Origin: an uncultured Oscillospiraceae bacterium
GTDB taxonomy: Bacteria; Bacillota; Clostridia; Oscillospirales; Oscillospiraceae
Assembly: GCA_947599875.1 (NCBI GenBank)
Contig: CANQFV010000010.1
Location: forward strand, 1 to 64,000
DNA: 64,000 nt
Direction: 5' to 3'
Of this stretch, positions 16,341 through 24,914 are shown piece by piece (position 1 is the stretch's first letter; the number at the start of each line of letters is the position of its first letter). Position numbers and translations under genes: made by a program. Below the pieces are notes generated by a model. That model saw only the letters and a list, made by a program, of their open reading frames with translations. It had not been told where the DNA came from and ran no database searches.

Positions 16341-17825
16341 ATGGACGTGAGAACGTATATCGCCATTGATCTGAAATCCTTCTATGCCTCGGTGGAGTGT
16401 GTGGAGAGGGGCCTGGACCCGCTGACCACAAACCTTGTGGTGGCGGACGAGAGCCGGACGAAGAAGACCATCTGCCTTGCAGTGTCTCCATCCTTGAAAG
16501 CATATGGCGTCCCCGGACGGCCCCGGCTCTTTGAGGTGATACAGCGGGTGAAGGAGGTCAACGCCCAGCGGCTCCGTTTCGCGCCGGGTCACACGCTGGG
16601 CCAAGCCGAGTCCGATGATACCAAGGTTCGGGCCGACCCCTCCCTGGCTCTTGGGTACATCGTGGCCGTACCCAGGATGGCGCACTACATGGAAACCAGC
16701 ACCCGCATCTTCAACACATACACGAAATACGTCTCGCCGGAGGACATTCACGTTTACTCCATCGACGAGGTGTTCATTGACGCCACCCGGTATCTCAAAA
16801 CCTACAAGCTGGGTGCCCAGGAATTTGCCATGAAGCTCATTCTGGACGTGCTTCAGACCACCGGCATCACCGCCACGGCGGGGATCGGCACGAATCTCTA
16901 CCTCGCCAAGGTCGCCATGGACGTGATGGCAAAGCACATCGCGCCGGACAAAAACGGTGTCCGCATCGCGGAGCTTGACGAGATGAGCTATCGTCACCAA
17001 CTGTGGAATCACCGGCCCCTGACGGACTTCTGGCGGGTGGGCAAGGGCTATGCACGTAAGCTGGAGGCCAACGGGATGTTCACCATGGGCGACGTGGCCC
17101 GATGCTCTGTCCAGGACGAGGAGCGGCTCTACAAGCTTTTCGGCGTCAACGCGGAGCTGCTCATAGACCACGCTTGGGGCTGGGAGCCATGCACGATTGC
17201 GGACATCAAATCGTACAAGCCGGAGGCCAACTCCATCGGCGCGGGGCAGGTCCTCCAAAGCCCCTATGAATTTGAAAAAGCCAAGCTCATCGTGCGGGAG
17301 ATGACGGAGGGGCTGGCGCTGGAGCTGGTGGACAAGGGCCTCGTGACGAACCAGCTTGTGCTGACCATCGGCTATGACACAGAGAGCCTGAATGGTGAAA
17401 CAGGCTATGAAGGCCCCGTCACCACGGACCGGTATGGTCGCAAGGTCCCCAAGCACGCCCACGGCACGGCCAATCTGGATCGCCGCACCGCCTCCACGAG
17501 ACTCTTGACGGACGCGGCGGCGGAGCTTTTTGACCGCATCGTGGACAAGCGCCTTCTTGTGCGCCGGGTCTATATTACGGCGACCCATGTGATCAGCGAG
17601 CGGGAAGCGGAAACCGACACCCCTATGGAGCAGTTGGATCTCTTTTCCGACCCGGAAGCCCAGCGGCAGGAAGAGGAAAAGCTCCAAAAGGAGCGCCGGA
17701 TGCAGGAGGCCATGCTCCAGATCAAGCGCAAATACGGAAAAAACGCCATTCTCAAGGGCATGAACTTCGAAGATGGCGCCACCGCCCGTGAGCGCAACCG
17801 CCAGGTGGGAGGGCATAAGGAATGA
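16341..17825 (+). CDS. Y-family translesion DNA polymerase
   Basis: The 494-residue protein is an ImpB/MucB/SamB-type polymerase of the UvrX/UmuC group. It has the first metal site IAIDLKSFYASVE (D10) and the second in YSIDEVFIDAT. The thumb HhH region contains GIGTNLYLAKVAMD, and a sliding-clamp binding motif QLDLFSD lies near residue 430. It copies damaged DNA. Such genes are common cargo on Firmicute plasmids and ICEs and are usually followed by a yolD homologue, as here (ATGA overlap). Confidence 0.93.
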   Translation: MDVRTYIAIDLKSFYASVECVERGLDPLTTNLVVADESRTKKTICLAVSPSLKAYGVPGRPRLFEVIQRVKEVNAQRLRFAPGHTLGQAESDDTKVRADPSLALGYIVAVPRMAHYMETSTRIFNTYTKYVSPEDIHVYSIDEVFIDATRYLKTYKLGAQEFAMKLILDVLQTTGITATAGIGTNLYLAKVAMDVMAKHIAPDKNGVRIAELDEMSYRHQLWNHRPLTDFWRVGKGYARKLEANGMFTMGDVARCSVQDEERLYKLFGVNAELLIDHAWGWEPCTIADIKSYKPEANSIGAGQVLQSPYEFEKAKLIVREMTEGLALELVDKGLVTNQLVLTIGYDTESLNGETGYEGPVTTDRYGRKVPKHAHGTANLDRRTASTRLLTDAAAELFDRIVDKRLLVRRVYITATHVISEREAETDTPMEQLDLFSDPEAQRQEEEKLQKERRMQEAMLQIKRKYGKNAILKGMNFEDGATARERNRQVGGHKE

Positions 17826-18214
17826 GCAGCTACGATGACATCATCAATCTGCCCCACCACGTCTCGAAAAAGCACCCGCAGATGTCCATGCTCGACCGGG
17901 CGGCGCAGTTTTCCCCCTTCGCCGCTCTGACCGGCTATGGCGATGCCATAGACGAGGCGGCGCGTGTGACGGAGGCGCAGATCGATCTTGACGACAGCGA
18001 GCGGCAGGAGATCGACCGCGTTCTCCGAGAGGCGTATGAAACGGGATGCCCCGTAGAGGTCACCCACTTCATCCCGGACGAGCGTAAGGCAGGTGGAGCA
18101 TATGTGGTGACGGCGGGGGTAATCAAGGCAATCGACCCGGTGAACCGCATGGTGGAATTACAAAGCAAGGTGAAAATTCAGATAGATACAATTCAGAGCG
18201 CTGTGCGGATGTAG
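17822..18214 (+). CDS. YolD-like protein
   Basis: The 130-residue product carries the YolD start YDDIINLPHHVSKKHPQMS, the LDRAAQFSPFAALTGY segment and a C-terminal beta region (GVIKAIDPVNRMVELQ). YolD-like proteins accompany Y-family polymerases in Firmicutes and are thought to modulate them in a UmuD-like way. The gene overlaps the polymerase gene by 4 nt, so the two are co-translated. Confidence 0.88.
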   Translation: MSSYDDIINLPHHVSKKHPQMSMLDRAAQFSPFAALTGYGDAIDEAARVTEAQIDLDDSERQEIDRVLREAYETGCPVEVTHFIPDERKAGGAYVVTAGVIKAIDPVNRMVELQSKVKIQIDTIQSAVRM

Positions 18215-18248
18215 TATGCATCTGATTCCTTTTCCGGGAGTGAAGACC

Positions 18249-18515
18249 ATGTCAAAAGATAATCTAAAGAAACTCCTTTCGGCAGACAAAACCATTTTGA
18301 CAGATTCATTCGGCACTGCGACTGTAACGAAACATTTTATCGGAAATCTTGCGCTCCCGACCGGCAGGATCATCATGTGTGATCCTTACGAGAAGTACAG
18401 CCTTTCCGACATTGACCGTAAGCGGGCTTTTGAAGTTTTGGACAAATTTGGAAAATTTTTTGGAAACCCACGAACCCACGACTTTGGAAGGGGAGAGGAA
18501 AAGTATAAAAGTTAG
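18249..18515 (+). pseudogene. Truncated DUF4241 gene
   Basis: The 88-residue product contains the N-terminal DUF4241 signature (FIGNLALPTGRIIMCDPYEK, residues about 28-47) and then breaks off after about 20 unrelated residues. Full-length DUF4241 proteins are around 200 residues. A ribosome site (GGGAGTGAAG) precedes ATG 18249. The break at about 18430-18515, just where gene density falls, suggests an insertion or deletion at the edge of the mobile element. GC content also drops here. Confidence 0.6.
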
Positions 18516-18849
18516 TAGTCAGAAGGAAAAATCTCTTGAAAAGATTATTCTTTTTTTCAAGCTTAGTCATCGCTTGGCCTCGTTTGCGTCCATTAGCTCC
18601 AGGCATTTGTCACCAGCATCAAACTCGCTCATGAAGCTCTGCTTTCTCGTTGTTCTGCTCTGTGGTAGGGAAAATGTCTCCAGACAGCGCCCGAATATCA
18701 TCCTGACAGACGCTTGTGATGTGAGTGACGGAGATAATATCCATCTCCTTTTTCCTACCAAAAACCGTTCTATCTTGACACTTTCACCCATGCTGTGGTA
18801 AATTTAATTTAACTAAAAACTTCCAATAATACTGTTAGGAGGAGCGCGG
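18516..18849. other. Gene-poor junction region
   Basis: This 334-bp stretch has no convincing gene. A hairpin (CTTGAAAA 18535-18542 with TTTTCAAG 18554-18561) with a T-rich loop lies at its left. A 74-codon minus-strand frame (18567-18791) ends FMSEFDAGDKCLELMDAN, which looks protein-like and may be the tail of a lost gene. The right end holds the promoter of the following esterase. It may be the scar of the element's right end. Confidence 0.45.
18775..18804 (+). promoter_or_regulatory. Promoter of the esterase operon
   Basis: TTGACA (18775-18780) and TAAATT (18799-18804), spacer 18 nt, followed by an A/T-rich leader and AGGAGG before the ATG at 18850. Confidence 0.65.
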
Positions 18850-19638
18850 ATGGAAAGGGCAGAGAAGAACGTATATATGACGGTGAAACAAGAACACGAG
18901 GTCCGCTATACCGATTCACTGGGACGGGAGATCACACTTTACGGAGAGCTGTGCGTCCCGGAGAGGGATGGCCGGAGCCCCGCGGTGATCCTCTGTCACG
19001 GCTTCAACGGGCATTATACCGACTTCCTCGCGGAGTGCGCCCGGTGGGGCAGGGCGGGGTACGTTTGCTATGCCTTTGACTTCTGCGGGGCCCAGTCCGG
19101 CGGCAAGAGCACCGGCAGGACGGCGGAGGATTACACACCCATGACCATGGTGGAGGACGTGAAGGCCGCCTTTCGGGACATCGCCGCCCTCCCAACTGTG
19201 GACCCGGCGCGGATTTTTCTCTTCGGCGGGAGCCAAGGAGGGCTCGTGGTAAGTCTCGCCGCCGCCGATGAGGCGCTGCGGGACCGGGTGGCCGGGCTTG
19301 CCATGTACTTCCCGGCCTTCTCCATCCCGGAAAACTGGCGCGGCGCGCCGGAGCGGCAGACGCCCCTGATGGGGTACTCCATCGGCGAGGCGTATATCCG
19401 TTCTGTGCAGGAGCTGGACCCCTACGCGGCCATCCCGGCCTATCCGGGGGACGTGTGCATCGTGGCTGGCGACATGGACACGCTGGTGACGGGGAAGACC
19501 GTGGAGCGGGGCGTCCGGGCCTACGGGGAGGAGCGGGTCGCGCTGACCATCATCCCAGGCGCGGGCCACGGGTTTATTGGAGAGGCGCTGAATACGGCGG
19601 TGGAGAAGGTCTTGGATTTTTTGAAGGTCCACAGCTAA
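18850..19638 (+). CDS. Cytoplasmic alpha/beta-hydrolase (Est1E-like esterase)
   Basis: The 262-residue enzyme has the oxyanion segment LCHGFNGHYTDF, the nucleophile serine in FGGSQGG, a later acidic residue (DMDTLV) and the catalytic histidine in GAGHGF. The layout is that of cinnamoyl/feruloyl esterases that release hydroxycinnamates or other acyl groups from plant glycans. There is no signal peptide, so it acts on imported substrates. It is the first gene of an operon with the carboxylesterase 44 nt downstream. The segment FPAFSIP is shared with the lipoprotein hydrolase at 23843. Confidence 0.8.
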   Translation: MERAEKNVYMTVKQEHEVRYTDSLGREITLYGELCVPERDGRSPAVILCHGFNGHYTDFLAECARWGRAGYVCYAFDFCGAQSGGKSTGRTAEDYTPMTMVEDVKAAFRDIAALPTVDPARIFLFGGSQGGLVVSLAAADEALRDRVAGLAMYFPAFSIPENWRGAPERQTPLMGYSIGEAYIRSVQELDPYAAIPAYPGDVCIVAGDMDTLVTGKTVERGVRAYGEERVALTIIPGAGHGFIGEALNTAVEKVLDFLKVHS

Positions 19639-19682
19639 GGTCAAGAGAAAACTGGAATTTAAAAGATTTTTGGAGGTGCCAT

Positions 19683-21095
19683 ATGCTCAGAACGGTTAAA
19701 GTCAAAAACGGACTTCTCCGGGGACTGGTGGGGCGGGACCCGCGGGTGGCGGTGTTTCGGGGCGTGCCCTACGCCAAGGCGCCGGTGGGGGAGCTTCGCT
19801 GGCGGGCGCCGGAGCCCATGGAGGACTGGGAGGGTGTCAAAACGTGCTATGAGTACGGGGATATGCCCATGATGCGGGTCCATCCGGGGTATGGGGAGGA
19901 CTTTTACACCCGCGAGCTTCACCCGGTGGCGGCCAGCTACGGTATGAGCGAGGACTGCCTTTACCTCAACGTCTTCACCCCCGCCGTCACCGGGGAGGAG
20001 CGGCTGCCGGTGCTGTGCTGGATCCACGGCGGCGGCTTGCAGGACGGGTACAGCTACGAGATCGAGTTTGACCCGGAGCGTTTGGCGCGGCGGGGGATTG
20101 TGGTGGTGATGATCGGCTACCGCCTGGGGCTTTTCGGATTCCTGGCCCACCCGGAGATCACGGCGGAGACGCCGGAGGGGACGCCCATTTCCAACTTCGG
20201 CTTTCAGGACCAGTCGTTGGCGCTCCACTGGGTCTATGAGAACATCGCCGCCTTTGGTGGGGACCCGGAGAAAATCACCGTCGCCGGACAGAGCGCCGGA
20301 GCCGGGAGTGTCCAGGCGCAGCTTTTGAGCCCCCGGAACGCCGGAATTATCAAGGGGGCCATCTGCCAGTCCGGGGTGTCCCTTGCTTTCGGGGACGAGG
20401 AGCGGCCCTTCGGCGGGGTGATGCCCCTGAAGGACGCGGAGGCCCACGGGGAGCAGTTTTTCAGGGAAATCGGCGTCAAAACCCTCGCCGAGGCCCGGAG
20501 CATGGATGCTTCCGAGCTCATGCGCCGCCTCTTTGCCATCTCTCCGGGGTGGGAGTGGAGCTTCGGGCAGTGCGTGGACGGGCGGTTCGTTCTGGAAAAC
20601 CCCTGGGAGGCGTACTACAATGACCGGGTCCCCGACGTCCCCATGCTGGTGGGGTACTGTGAGGGCGAGACAAAGGGCTTTATGACATTCATGCCGGCAT
20701 GTACGCGGGGCTTCTGCGAGCTGCGTTCCCAGAGGGGCCAAAAGATCTACCAGTACGTTTTTGACCACGACGTCCCCGGCGATGACGCGGGCTCCTTTCA
20801 CGGCTCGGACCTCTGGTTTATGTTCGACTCTCTGGGCAATTCCTGGCGGCCCTTCGAGGGGCGGCACTTTGACCTGGCGCGAAAAGTCGCCTCTTATTGG
20901 CTCAACTTCGTCAAAACCGGCGACCCCAACGGGGCCGACTACAACGGTGTCCCCCTCCCGGTCTGGCGGCCCTACACACCGGACGACCCGGCGTTCATCC
21001 GCTTTGCCGATGAGCCCATTCCCGAAACCCTCCCGGAGGACCCGACGATTCAGAGCCGACTTGGTTTAGGGAAAGAGAAGTTTGTAGACAGATAA
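19683..21095 (+). CDS. Type-B carboxylesterase
   Basis: This 470-residue protein follows the carboxylesterase-B (PF00135) plan: VFRGVPYAKAPVGELRW at the start, EDCLYLNVFTP, IHGGG oxyanion loop, nucleophile in GQSAGAGS and a late histidine in SFHGSD. It hydrolyses carboxylic esters. There is no signal peptide, so it is probably cytoplasmic. GGAGGTG before ATG 19683 fixes the start. The acidic triad member is likely in the EGETKGFM segment. Together with the preceding esterase it would de-acylate imported glycosides; the true substrate is unknown. Confidence 0.88.
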   Translation: MLRTVKVKNGLLRGLVGRDPRVAVFRGVPYAKAPVGELRWRAPEPMEDWEGVKTCYEYGDMPMMRVHPGYGEDFYTRELHPVAASYGMSEDCLYLNVFTPAVTGEERLPVLCWIHGGGLQDGYSYEIEFDPERLARRGIVVVMIGYRLGLFGFLAHPEITAETPEGTPISNFGFQDQSLALHWVYENIAAFGGDPEKITVAGQSAGAGSVQAQLLSPRNAGIIKGAICQSGVSLAFGDEERPFGGVMPLKDAEAHGEQFFREIGVKTLAEARSMDASELMRRLFAISPGWEWSFGQCVDGRFVLENPWEAYYNDRVPDVPMLVGYCEGETKGFMTFMPACTRGFCELRSQRGQKIYQYVFDHDVPGDDAGSFHGSDLWFMFDSLGNSWRPFEGRHFDLARKVASYWLNFVKTGDPNGADYNGVPLPVWRPYTPDDPAFIRFADEPIPETLPEDPTIQSRLGLGKEKFVDR

Positions 21096-21118
21096 CGCTT
21101 ACGACACCAAATCAAAAT

Positions 21119-21165
21119 AATACCGCCCGCGCACCTTTTGGGACACGGGCGGTATTGTTTTTTAA
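21119..21165. terminator. Bidirectional terminator
   Basis: Perfect 11-bp arms at 21119-21129 and 21146-21156, followed by GTTTTTTAA on the plus strand and by a T-rich tract on the minus strand. It separates the carboxylesterase from the convergent arabinofuranosidase gene. Confidence 0.85.
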
Positions 21166-21177
21166 GGCCTGTCACAG

Positions 21178-23679
21178 TCATTTTATTTTGAGCCGCAGGA
21201 TATTGAGGGAGGTTTTCGGGGCCGTATAGGGGAAGGTTTTGGCGGCGTTGTGGAGCGTCAGGCGCTTGGGCGACACATTTTCCGGCGCTTCAAAGGAGTT
21301 GACGTCTCCGGGCTCTCCTGTGAGAACGAGGGCCTCATAGTCGGGGTACACATCGCGATCCAGGACGATTTCCACATCCTCGGGGCGGTCTGAGACGTTC
21401 ACCAGCTTTATGATGACCTGGTCAGCGTCCCTGGAGGCCGAGGCGTGGAGAACGGGGTGGAGCGGGAGGACCTTTTCCTGGACGGGCACACCATTGATGA
21501 AGCACGTATAGCCCCCACGGTGGGCGATGATCTTGTACGTGTTGTAGCGGCTGTAATCGATGTCCAACCGCTTTACCTCCGGCGCGGCGGCGTCGAACAT
21601 CTGGCGCTGGTCCACCGTGCCGCCACCGTTCTCGATACGCCAAATCTGCCGGCGCACGGAACGCAAATTCCAGCCAACGTCCCGAGGCTCCACACATCCG
21701 GCATCGGTGTCGATGAGTTTGTTCCAGATAGAAAGGGTAAAGGCGTTTTCAGGGTCGCATTTTATGTCGATCTCAAAGGTGTACTCCTCCAAATCGCCCT
21801 CCCCGAAGGTCACCCACATGAGATTTGCCTCGCTCCTGCCGCCGCGATTTATAAACTTTTCAAAGGCCCGGTTCCATTCCTCGCTCTGCCCTGTGAGGGG
21901 ATGGGGCTTTCCCGTGTGGAGCAGGGTAATCTCGCCGTCCTCCTCCGTCCAGCCGCCGTACACGGTCCGGGATATTTCCACAGGCCGGCCGTTGAGCTTG
22001 GCGTTTTTGAACGTAAGGCCGGGGCGCTCACAAAGAAGCGAGGGGATACCGGTATAGACCGGCGGGTGGAGCTCCGAGGTCACGTGACAGTCCAGCACGT
22101 CTGTCCCACGGCTGCTCCCCAGCATGGACAGGACGTGGTAGCTGGGGATGCCGTAGACCTTATGATTGTTGAAAACAATGAGGTTCGGCTTCCAGGCGGT
22201 GTAGTCCGCGTTTTGGAAAAGCGGCGCGTAGGCGCACAGCCTCACCAGGTCCTGGTTCCGCTCCACCCCGGTCAAAAACGCCGCCTCCGCAATGGCGCAC
22301 TCCAGGGACGCCACGGTAAGCCCTCCGTTCACGGCGTATTCGCCCAGGAATATCTTGGGGCCGGACCTGGGATAGCGGTCAAACTTGTCGGCGTTTTCCA
22401 AAAAGAACTCCGGGCCGTTGTAATAATGCTCGTCCACCATCTGCGCGGGCAGGCCGTCACGCTCTACGTGGGTGGTGGCGATGAGGGTGACGCCGGGGTA
22501 GGCGGCTTTGAGGGCTTCGTAAAACTTTTTGTACCGCTTATTGTACTCCGGACCGAAATTTTCGTTTCCGATCTCCAAATATTTGAGCTTGAACGGCTCC
22601 GGGTGTCCCGCCTTGGCCCGCATGGCCCCGTAATGGCTGTCCACAGGTCCCAGGGCGTATTCCAAGGCCCCCAGCGTCTCCTGAAGGAACGCCTCCACGG
22701 TGTCCTCGTCAAAGCACTCGGCGACCCTGGCCTGACAGCTCATGCCGCAGTTGCACACATAGAGAGGTTCCATGTCCAGGTCCTCGCAAAGCTGCAAAAA
22801 CTCGTGAAAGCCAAAGCCGTTGGTGGTGCGGTAGTGCCACATCAGGTTCTGGCTGGGCCGCTCCCACACAGGGCCGACGGTGGCGGAAAAACGCGTGGCC
22901 GTCTCTTGGGAGAAGCCCTCCACGATGCACCCGCCGGGAAAGCGCATAAAAGCCGGCGACAGCGCCTTCAGAGCCTCCACAATGTCCCTCCGCAGCCCGT
23001 GGCCCTTATACGTGTCCCGGAGCAGGAGGGAGGTGAAGCCAAAGAGCACCTCACAGCGCCTGTCCGCCGTGATGACGGCGCGGCAGGAACAGTCCTCCCC
23101 CTGGGAGACGAGAGAGAGCTCCACTCGCTGCCACCCATCGGCGGCTTTGATCTCAGCGGCGCGGCTGGCGTACACCGCACCGTCCGCGCCCTCCAAGGAA
23201 ACCGTCAGCGTACAAGGGGCTCCGATTTTCAGAAAGGCGTAAAAATCGTATTCCTTATTGGGCTCCACATACATACCGGCGTAACCGATGTTCCAAAGCC
23301 TCCCGCCGGGGAGAAAGCTGACGCGCAGGGATCGCTCACGTTTGGTGTTCAGCGTGTCATTAGCGCACAGCTCCATTTTGGCGTTTTCACAATACCAGCC
23401 GGGAATGGGGGTCTCCGGCACTCTCGCCGCCCAGGCGTCCATGCCCTCGCCGTTGTTGAAGGCCCCCGGCCAGTCGCCCCGGTTTATGTAGACGCGGCGG
23501 CCCTCATCGAGCACGGCCCCTCCGGGGGTCAGGGAATCCTCAAAGGAGCGGTTGCGGAGCATCTCGGGGTAGATGCCTCCGTCTCCGGCCCGGTTGATGT
23601 CCTCATAAAAGAGTCCATAGAGCTCCTTTGACACGGGGAAAAGCGGCTTTTCGGTGTTGATCCTGACGGTGTTTTTCAT
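21178..23679 (-). CDS. GH51 alpha-L-arabinofuranosidase
   Basis: This 833-residue enzyme removes terminal arabinose from arabinan or arabinoxylan. It starts with the GH51 signature LFPVSKELYGLFYEDINRAG. A CBM-like beta-sandwich (about 95-225) precedes the barrel. The acid/base is E373 in EIGNENFG and the nucleophile E447 in FLGEYAV. The C-terminal beta domain carries an inserted lamin-G-like segment (about 610-725). There is no signal peptide. It is transcribed from its own promoter, divergent from the lipoprotein hydrolase. Confidence 0.92.
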   Translation of the reverse strand: MKNTVRINTEKPLFPVSKELYGLFYEDINRAGDGGIYPEMLRNRSFEDSLTPGGAVLDEGRRVYINRGDWPGAFNNGEGMDAWAARVPETPIPGWYCENAKMELCANDTLNTKRERSLRVSFLPGGRLWNIGYAGMYVEPNKEYDFYAFLKIGAPCTLTVSLEGADGAVYASRAAEIKAADGWQRVELSLVSQGEDCSCRAVITADRRCEVLFGFTSLLLRDTYKGHGLRRDIVEALKALSPAFMRFPGGCIVEGFSQETATRFSATVGPVWERPSQNLMWHYRTTNGFGFHEFLQLCEDLDMEPLYVCNCGMSCQARVAECFDEDTVEAFLQETLGALEYALGPVDSHYGAMRAKAGHPEPFKLKYLEIGNENFGPEYNKRYKKFYEALKAAYPGVTLIATTHVERDGLPAQMVDEHYYNGPEFFLENADKFDRYPRSGPKIFLGEYAVNGGLTVASLECAIAEAAFLTGVERNQDLVRLCAYAPLFQNADYTAWKPNLIVFNNHKVYGIPSYHVLSMLGSSRGTDVLDCHVTSELHPPVYTGIPSLLCERPGLTFKNAKLNGRPVEISRTVYGGWTEEDGEITLLHTGKPHPLTGQSEEWNRAFEKFINRGGRSEANLMWVTFGEGDLEEYTFEIDIKCDPENAFTLSIWNKLIDTDAGCVEPRDVGWNLRSVRRQIWRIENGGGTVDQRQMFDAAAPEVKRLDIDYSRYNTYKIIAHRGGYTCFINGVPVQEKVLPLHPVLHASASRDADQVIIKLVNVSDRPEDVEIVLDRDVYPDYEALVLTGEPGDVNSFEAPENVSPKRLTLHNAAKTFPYTAPKTSLNILRLKIK

Positions 23680-23697
23680 AGCGTCACCCCATTTTGA

Positions 23698-23726
23698 AAA
23701 ATGTCCTGCGGCTTTACGGACATTTT
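23698..23726. promoter_or_regulatory. Operator-like inverted repeat at the arabinofuranosidase promoter
   Basis: Perfect 9-bp arms AAAATGTCC (23698-23706) and GGACATTTT (23718-23726) around 11 nt. The right arm overlaps the -10 box of the minus-strand promoter, as expected of a repressor site. The binding protein is not identifiable. Confidence 0.6.
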
Positions 23727-23750
23727 ATCAGGAGAGAAAATGTATGTCAA
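23722..23750 (-). promoter_or_regulatory. Promoter of the arabinofuranosidase gene
   Basis: On the minus strand TTGACA (23750-23745) and TAAAAT (23727-23722) with a 17-nt spacer. Confidence 0.8.
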
Positions 23751-23790
23751 TCCGGCGCACAGGATAACACTAAAGTATTTTAGAATGCTG

Positions 23791-23819
23791 TTGACAAAAA
23801 GAGTAAATCTTTATATGAT
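23791..23819 (+). promoter_or_regulatory. Promoter of the lipoprotein hydrolase gene
   Basis: TTGACA (23791-23796) and TATGAT (23814-23819) with a 17-nt spacer. AAAGGAGG and the ATG at 23843 follow closely, so the 5' leader is very short. Confidence 0.8.
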
Positions 23820-23842
23820 TAAGGAAAAAGGAGGTCTGCCGT

Positions 23843-24724
23843 ATGACAAAATTTAAAAAAATGCTGTGCGGGATACTTACCCTGACCATGACCGTGGGCC
23901 TGGCGGCCTGCGGGGGAAAGACGACGGAAGGAGACATAGAAAGGACGGAGCTGAATGCGGGCGTCAACGCTATTGAGGTGACTCACCATGAAAGGACGAT
24001 ATACGGCGACGCGTATATCCCCGATGCCGGGGAGTTCCCACTAGTCATCTTCAGCCACGGCTACAACGGCTATAAGGATGACTTCAAAAGCGATGCCCAA
24101 GCCCTGATGAAAGAGGGCATTGCCGCCATTACCTTCACCTTCTGCGGCAGTGGAGCCAGGGACAAAAGTGGCTTTGGCACCACCAATATGACCCTCTATA
24201 CAGAGCGGGAGGACCTGGAGGCTCTTATGGACTACGCAAAATCCATCAAGGGCTTCAACGGCAAGCTCTATCTCTTCGGCGGCAGTCAGGGCGGCATGGT
24301 GACGGCCCTCACCGCACAGGAGCGGGCCGATGACATTGAGGCCATGATCCTCATTTTCCCGGCCTTCTCCATCCCGGATGACTGGAATGCCAATTATCCC
24401 AAGGACACCTACCCCAGCGCCGAGGACATACCCGAGACCATCCCCTGGTGGGGCGTCAACCTGGGGCGGAACTTCGCGGTGACGGCAAGGGACCTCGACA
24501 TTTACGAGCAGATGGCGGAATTTACAAAGCCTGTCATGCTCTTCCACGGCACGGCGGACAACATCGTGAACATATCCTACAGCGAAAGAGCCTCCACCAC
24601 CTTCCCCAACTGCTGGTACAAGACATACGCCGGAGCGGGTCACGGCTTCGCTCCGAACCTCATGGCGGAGATCGACGGGTACGTTATCGACCTTGTCAAA
24701 ATCGGCGAGCTTCCCACACCGTGA
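23843..24724 (+). CDS. Surface lipoprotein alpha/beta-hydrolase
   Basis: This 293-residue protein has a lipoprotein signal with lipobox GLAAC (Cys23) and so sits on the outer face of the membrane. The hydrolase domain has FSHGYNGYKDDF, the nucleophile in FGGSQGG and the histidine in GAGHGFAPN. It is clearly related to the cytoplasmic esterase at 18850 (both have FPAFSIP followed by an acidic-Trp segment). It may strip acyl groups from glycans outside the cell. The WWGVNLGRNF lid segment is specific to this copy. It appears to be monocistronic. Confidence 0.82.
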   Translation: MTKFKKMLCGILTLTMTVGLAACGGKTTEGDIERTELNAGVNAIEVTHHERTIYGDAYIPDAGEFPLVIFSHGYNGYKDDFKSDAQALMKEGIAAITFTFCGSGARDKSGFGTTNMTLYTEREDLEALMDYAKSIKGFNGKLYLFGGSQGGMVTALTAQERADDIEAMILIFPAFSIPDDWNANYPKDTYPSAEDIPETIPWWGVNLGRNFAVTARDLDIYEQMAEFTKPVMLFHGTADNIVNISYSERASTTFPNCWYKTYAGAGHGFAPNLMAEIDGYVIDLVKIGELPTP

Positions 24725-24747
24725 ATTTCTGAATACAAATCAATTAT

Positions 24748-24815
24748 GCGGCAGCGACCCTCGGCCTTATGTCCTTTGGCTGGAGGTTGCTGCCGCGTTT
24801 GCGCTTTTTAAAGCG
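24748..24815 (+). terminator. Possible terminator after the lipoprotein hydrolase
   Basis: GCGGCAGC (24748-24755) and GCTGCCGC (24789-24796) can pair over a 33-nt loop, followed by a small CGCTT/AAGCG hairpin with TTTTT. The long loop makes this uncertain. Confidence 0.4.
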
Positions 24816-24837
24816 AATATATGGCCGAAAAAACAAA

Positions 24838-24858
24838 TGGGTTGATGTACATAACCCA
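24838..24858. promoter_or_regulatory. Dyad upstream of the GHL6 operon
   Basis: TGGGTT (24838-24843) and AACCCA (24853-24858) flank an inner ATGTACAT palindrome. A TATAGT box (24869-24874) follows, without a good -35 at the right distance, so this may be an activator site or an operator. Confidence 0.45.
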
Positions 24859-24914
24859 CAAATTGAGGTATAGTATTTCATAGAAAATTTGTACACAATG
24901 GAGGAGAACGAGGC

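Noticed and set aside
16299..17816. Long open frame (505 codons) antisense to the Y-family polymerase
   Set aside because: The plus strand encodes a complete polymerase with catalytic motifs; high GC at third positions keeps the antisense frame open. No ribosome site or family resemblance.
18567..18791. 74-codon minus-strand frame in the junction region
   Set aside because: The ending looks protein-like, but there is no ribosome site or recognised family and it may be only a gene remnant; described in the gap entry, not called.
21445..23631. 728-codon open frame antisense to the GH51 gene
   Set aside because: The minus strand carries a full GH51 enzyme with both catalytic glutamates; the antisense product is low-complexity (Val/Gly/His-rich) and has no recognisable domain.
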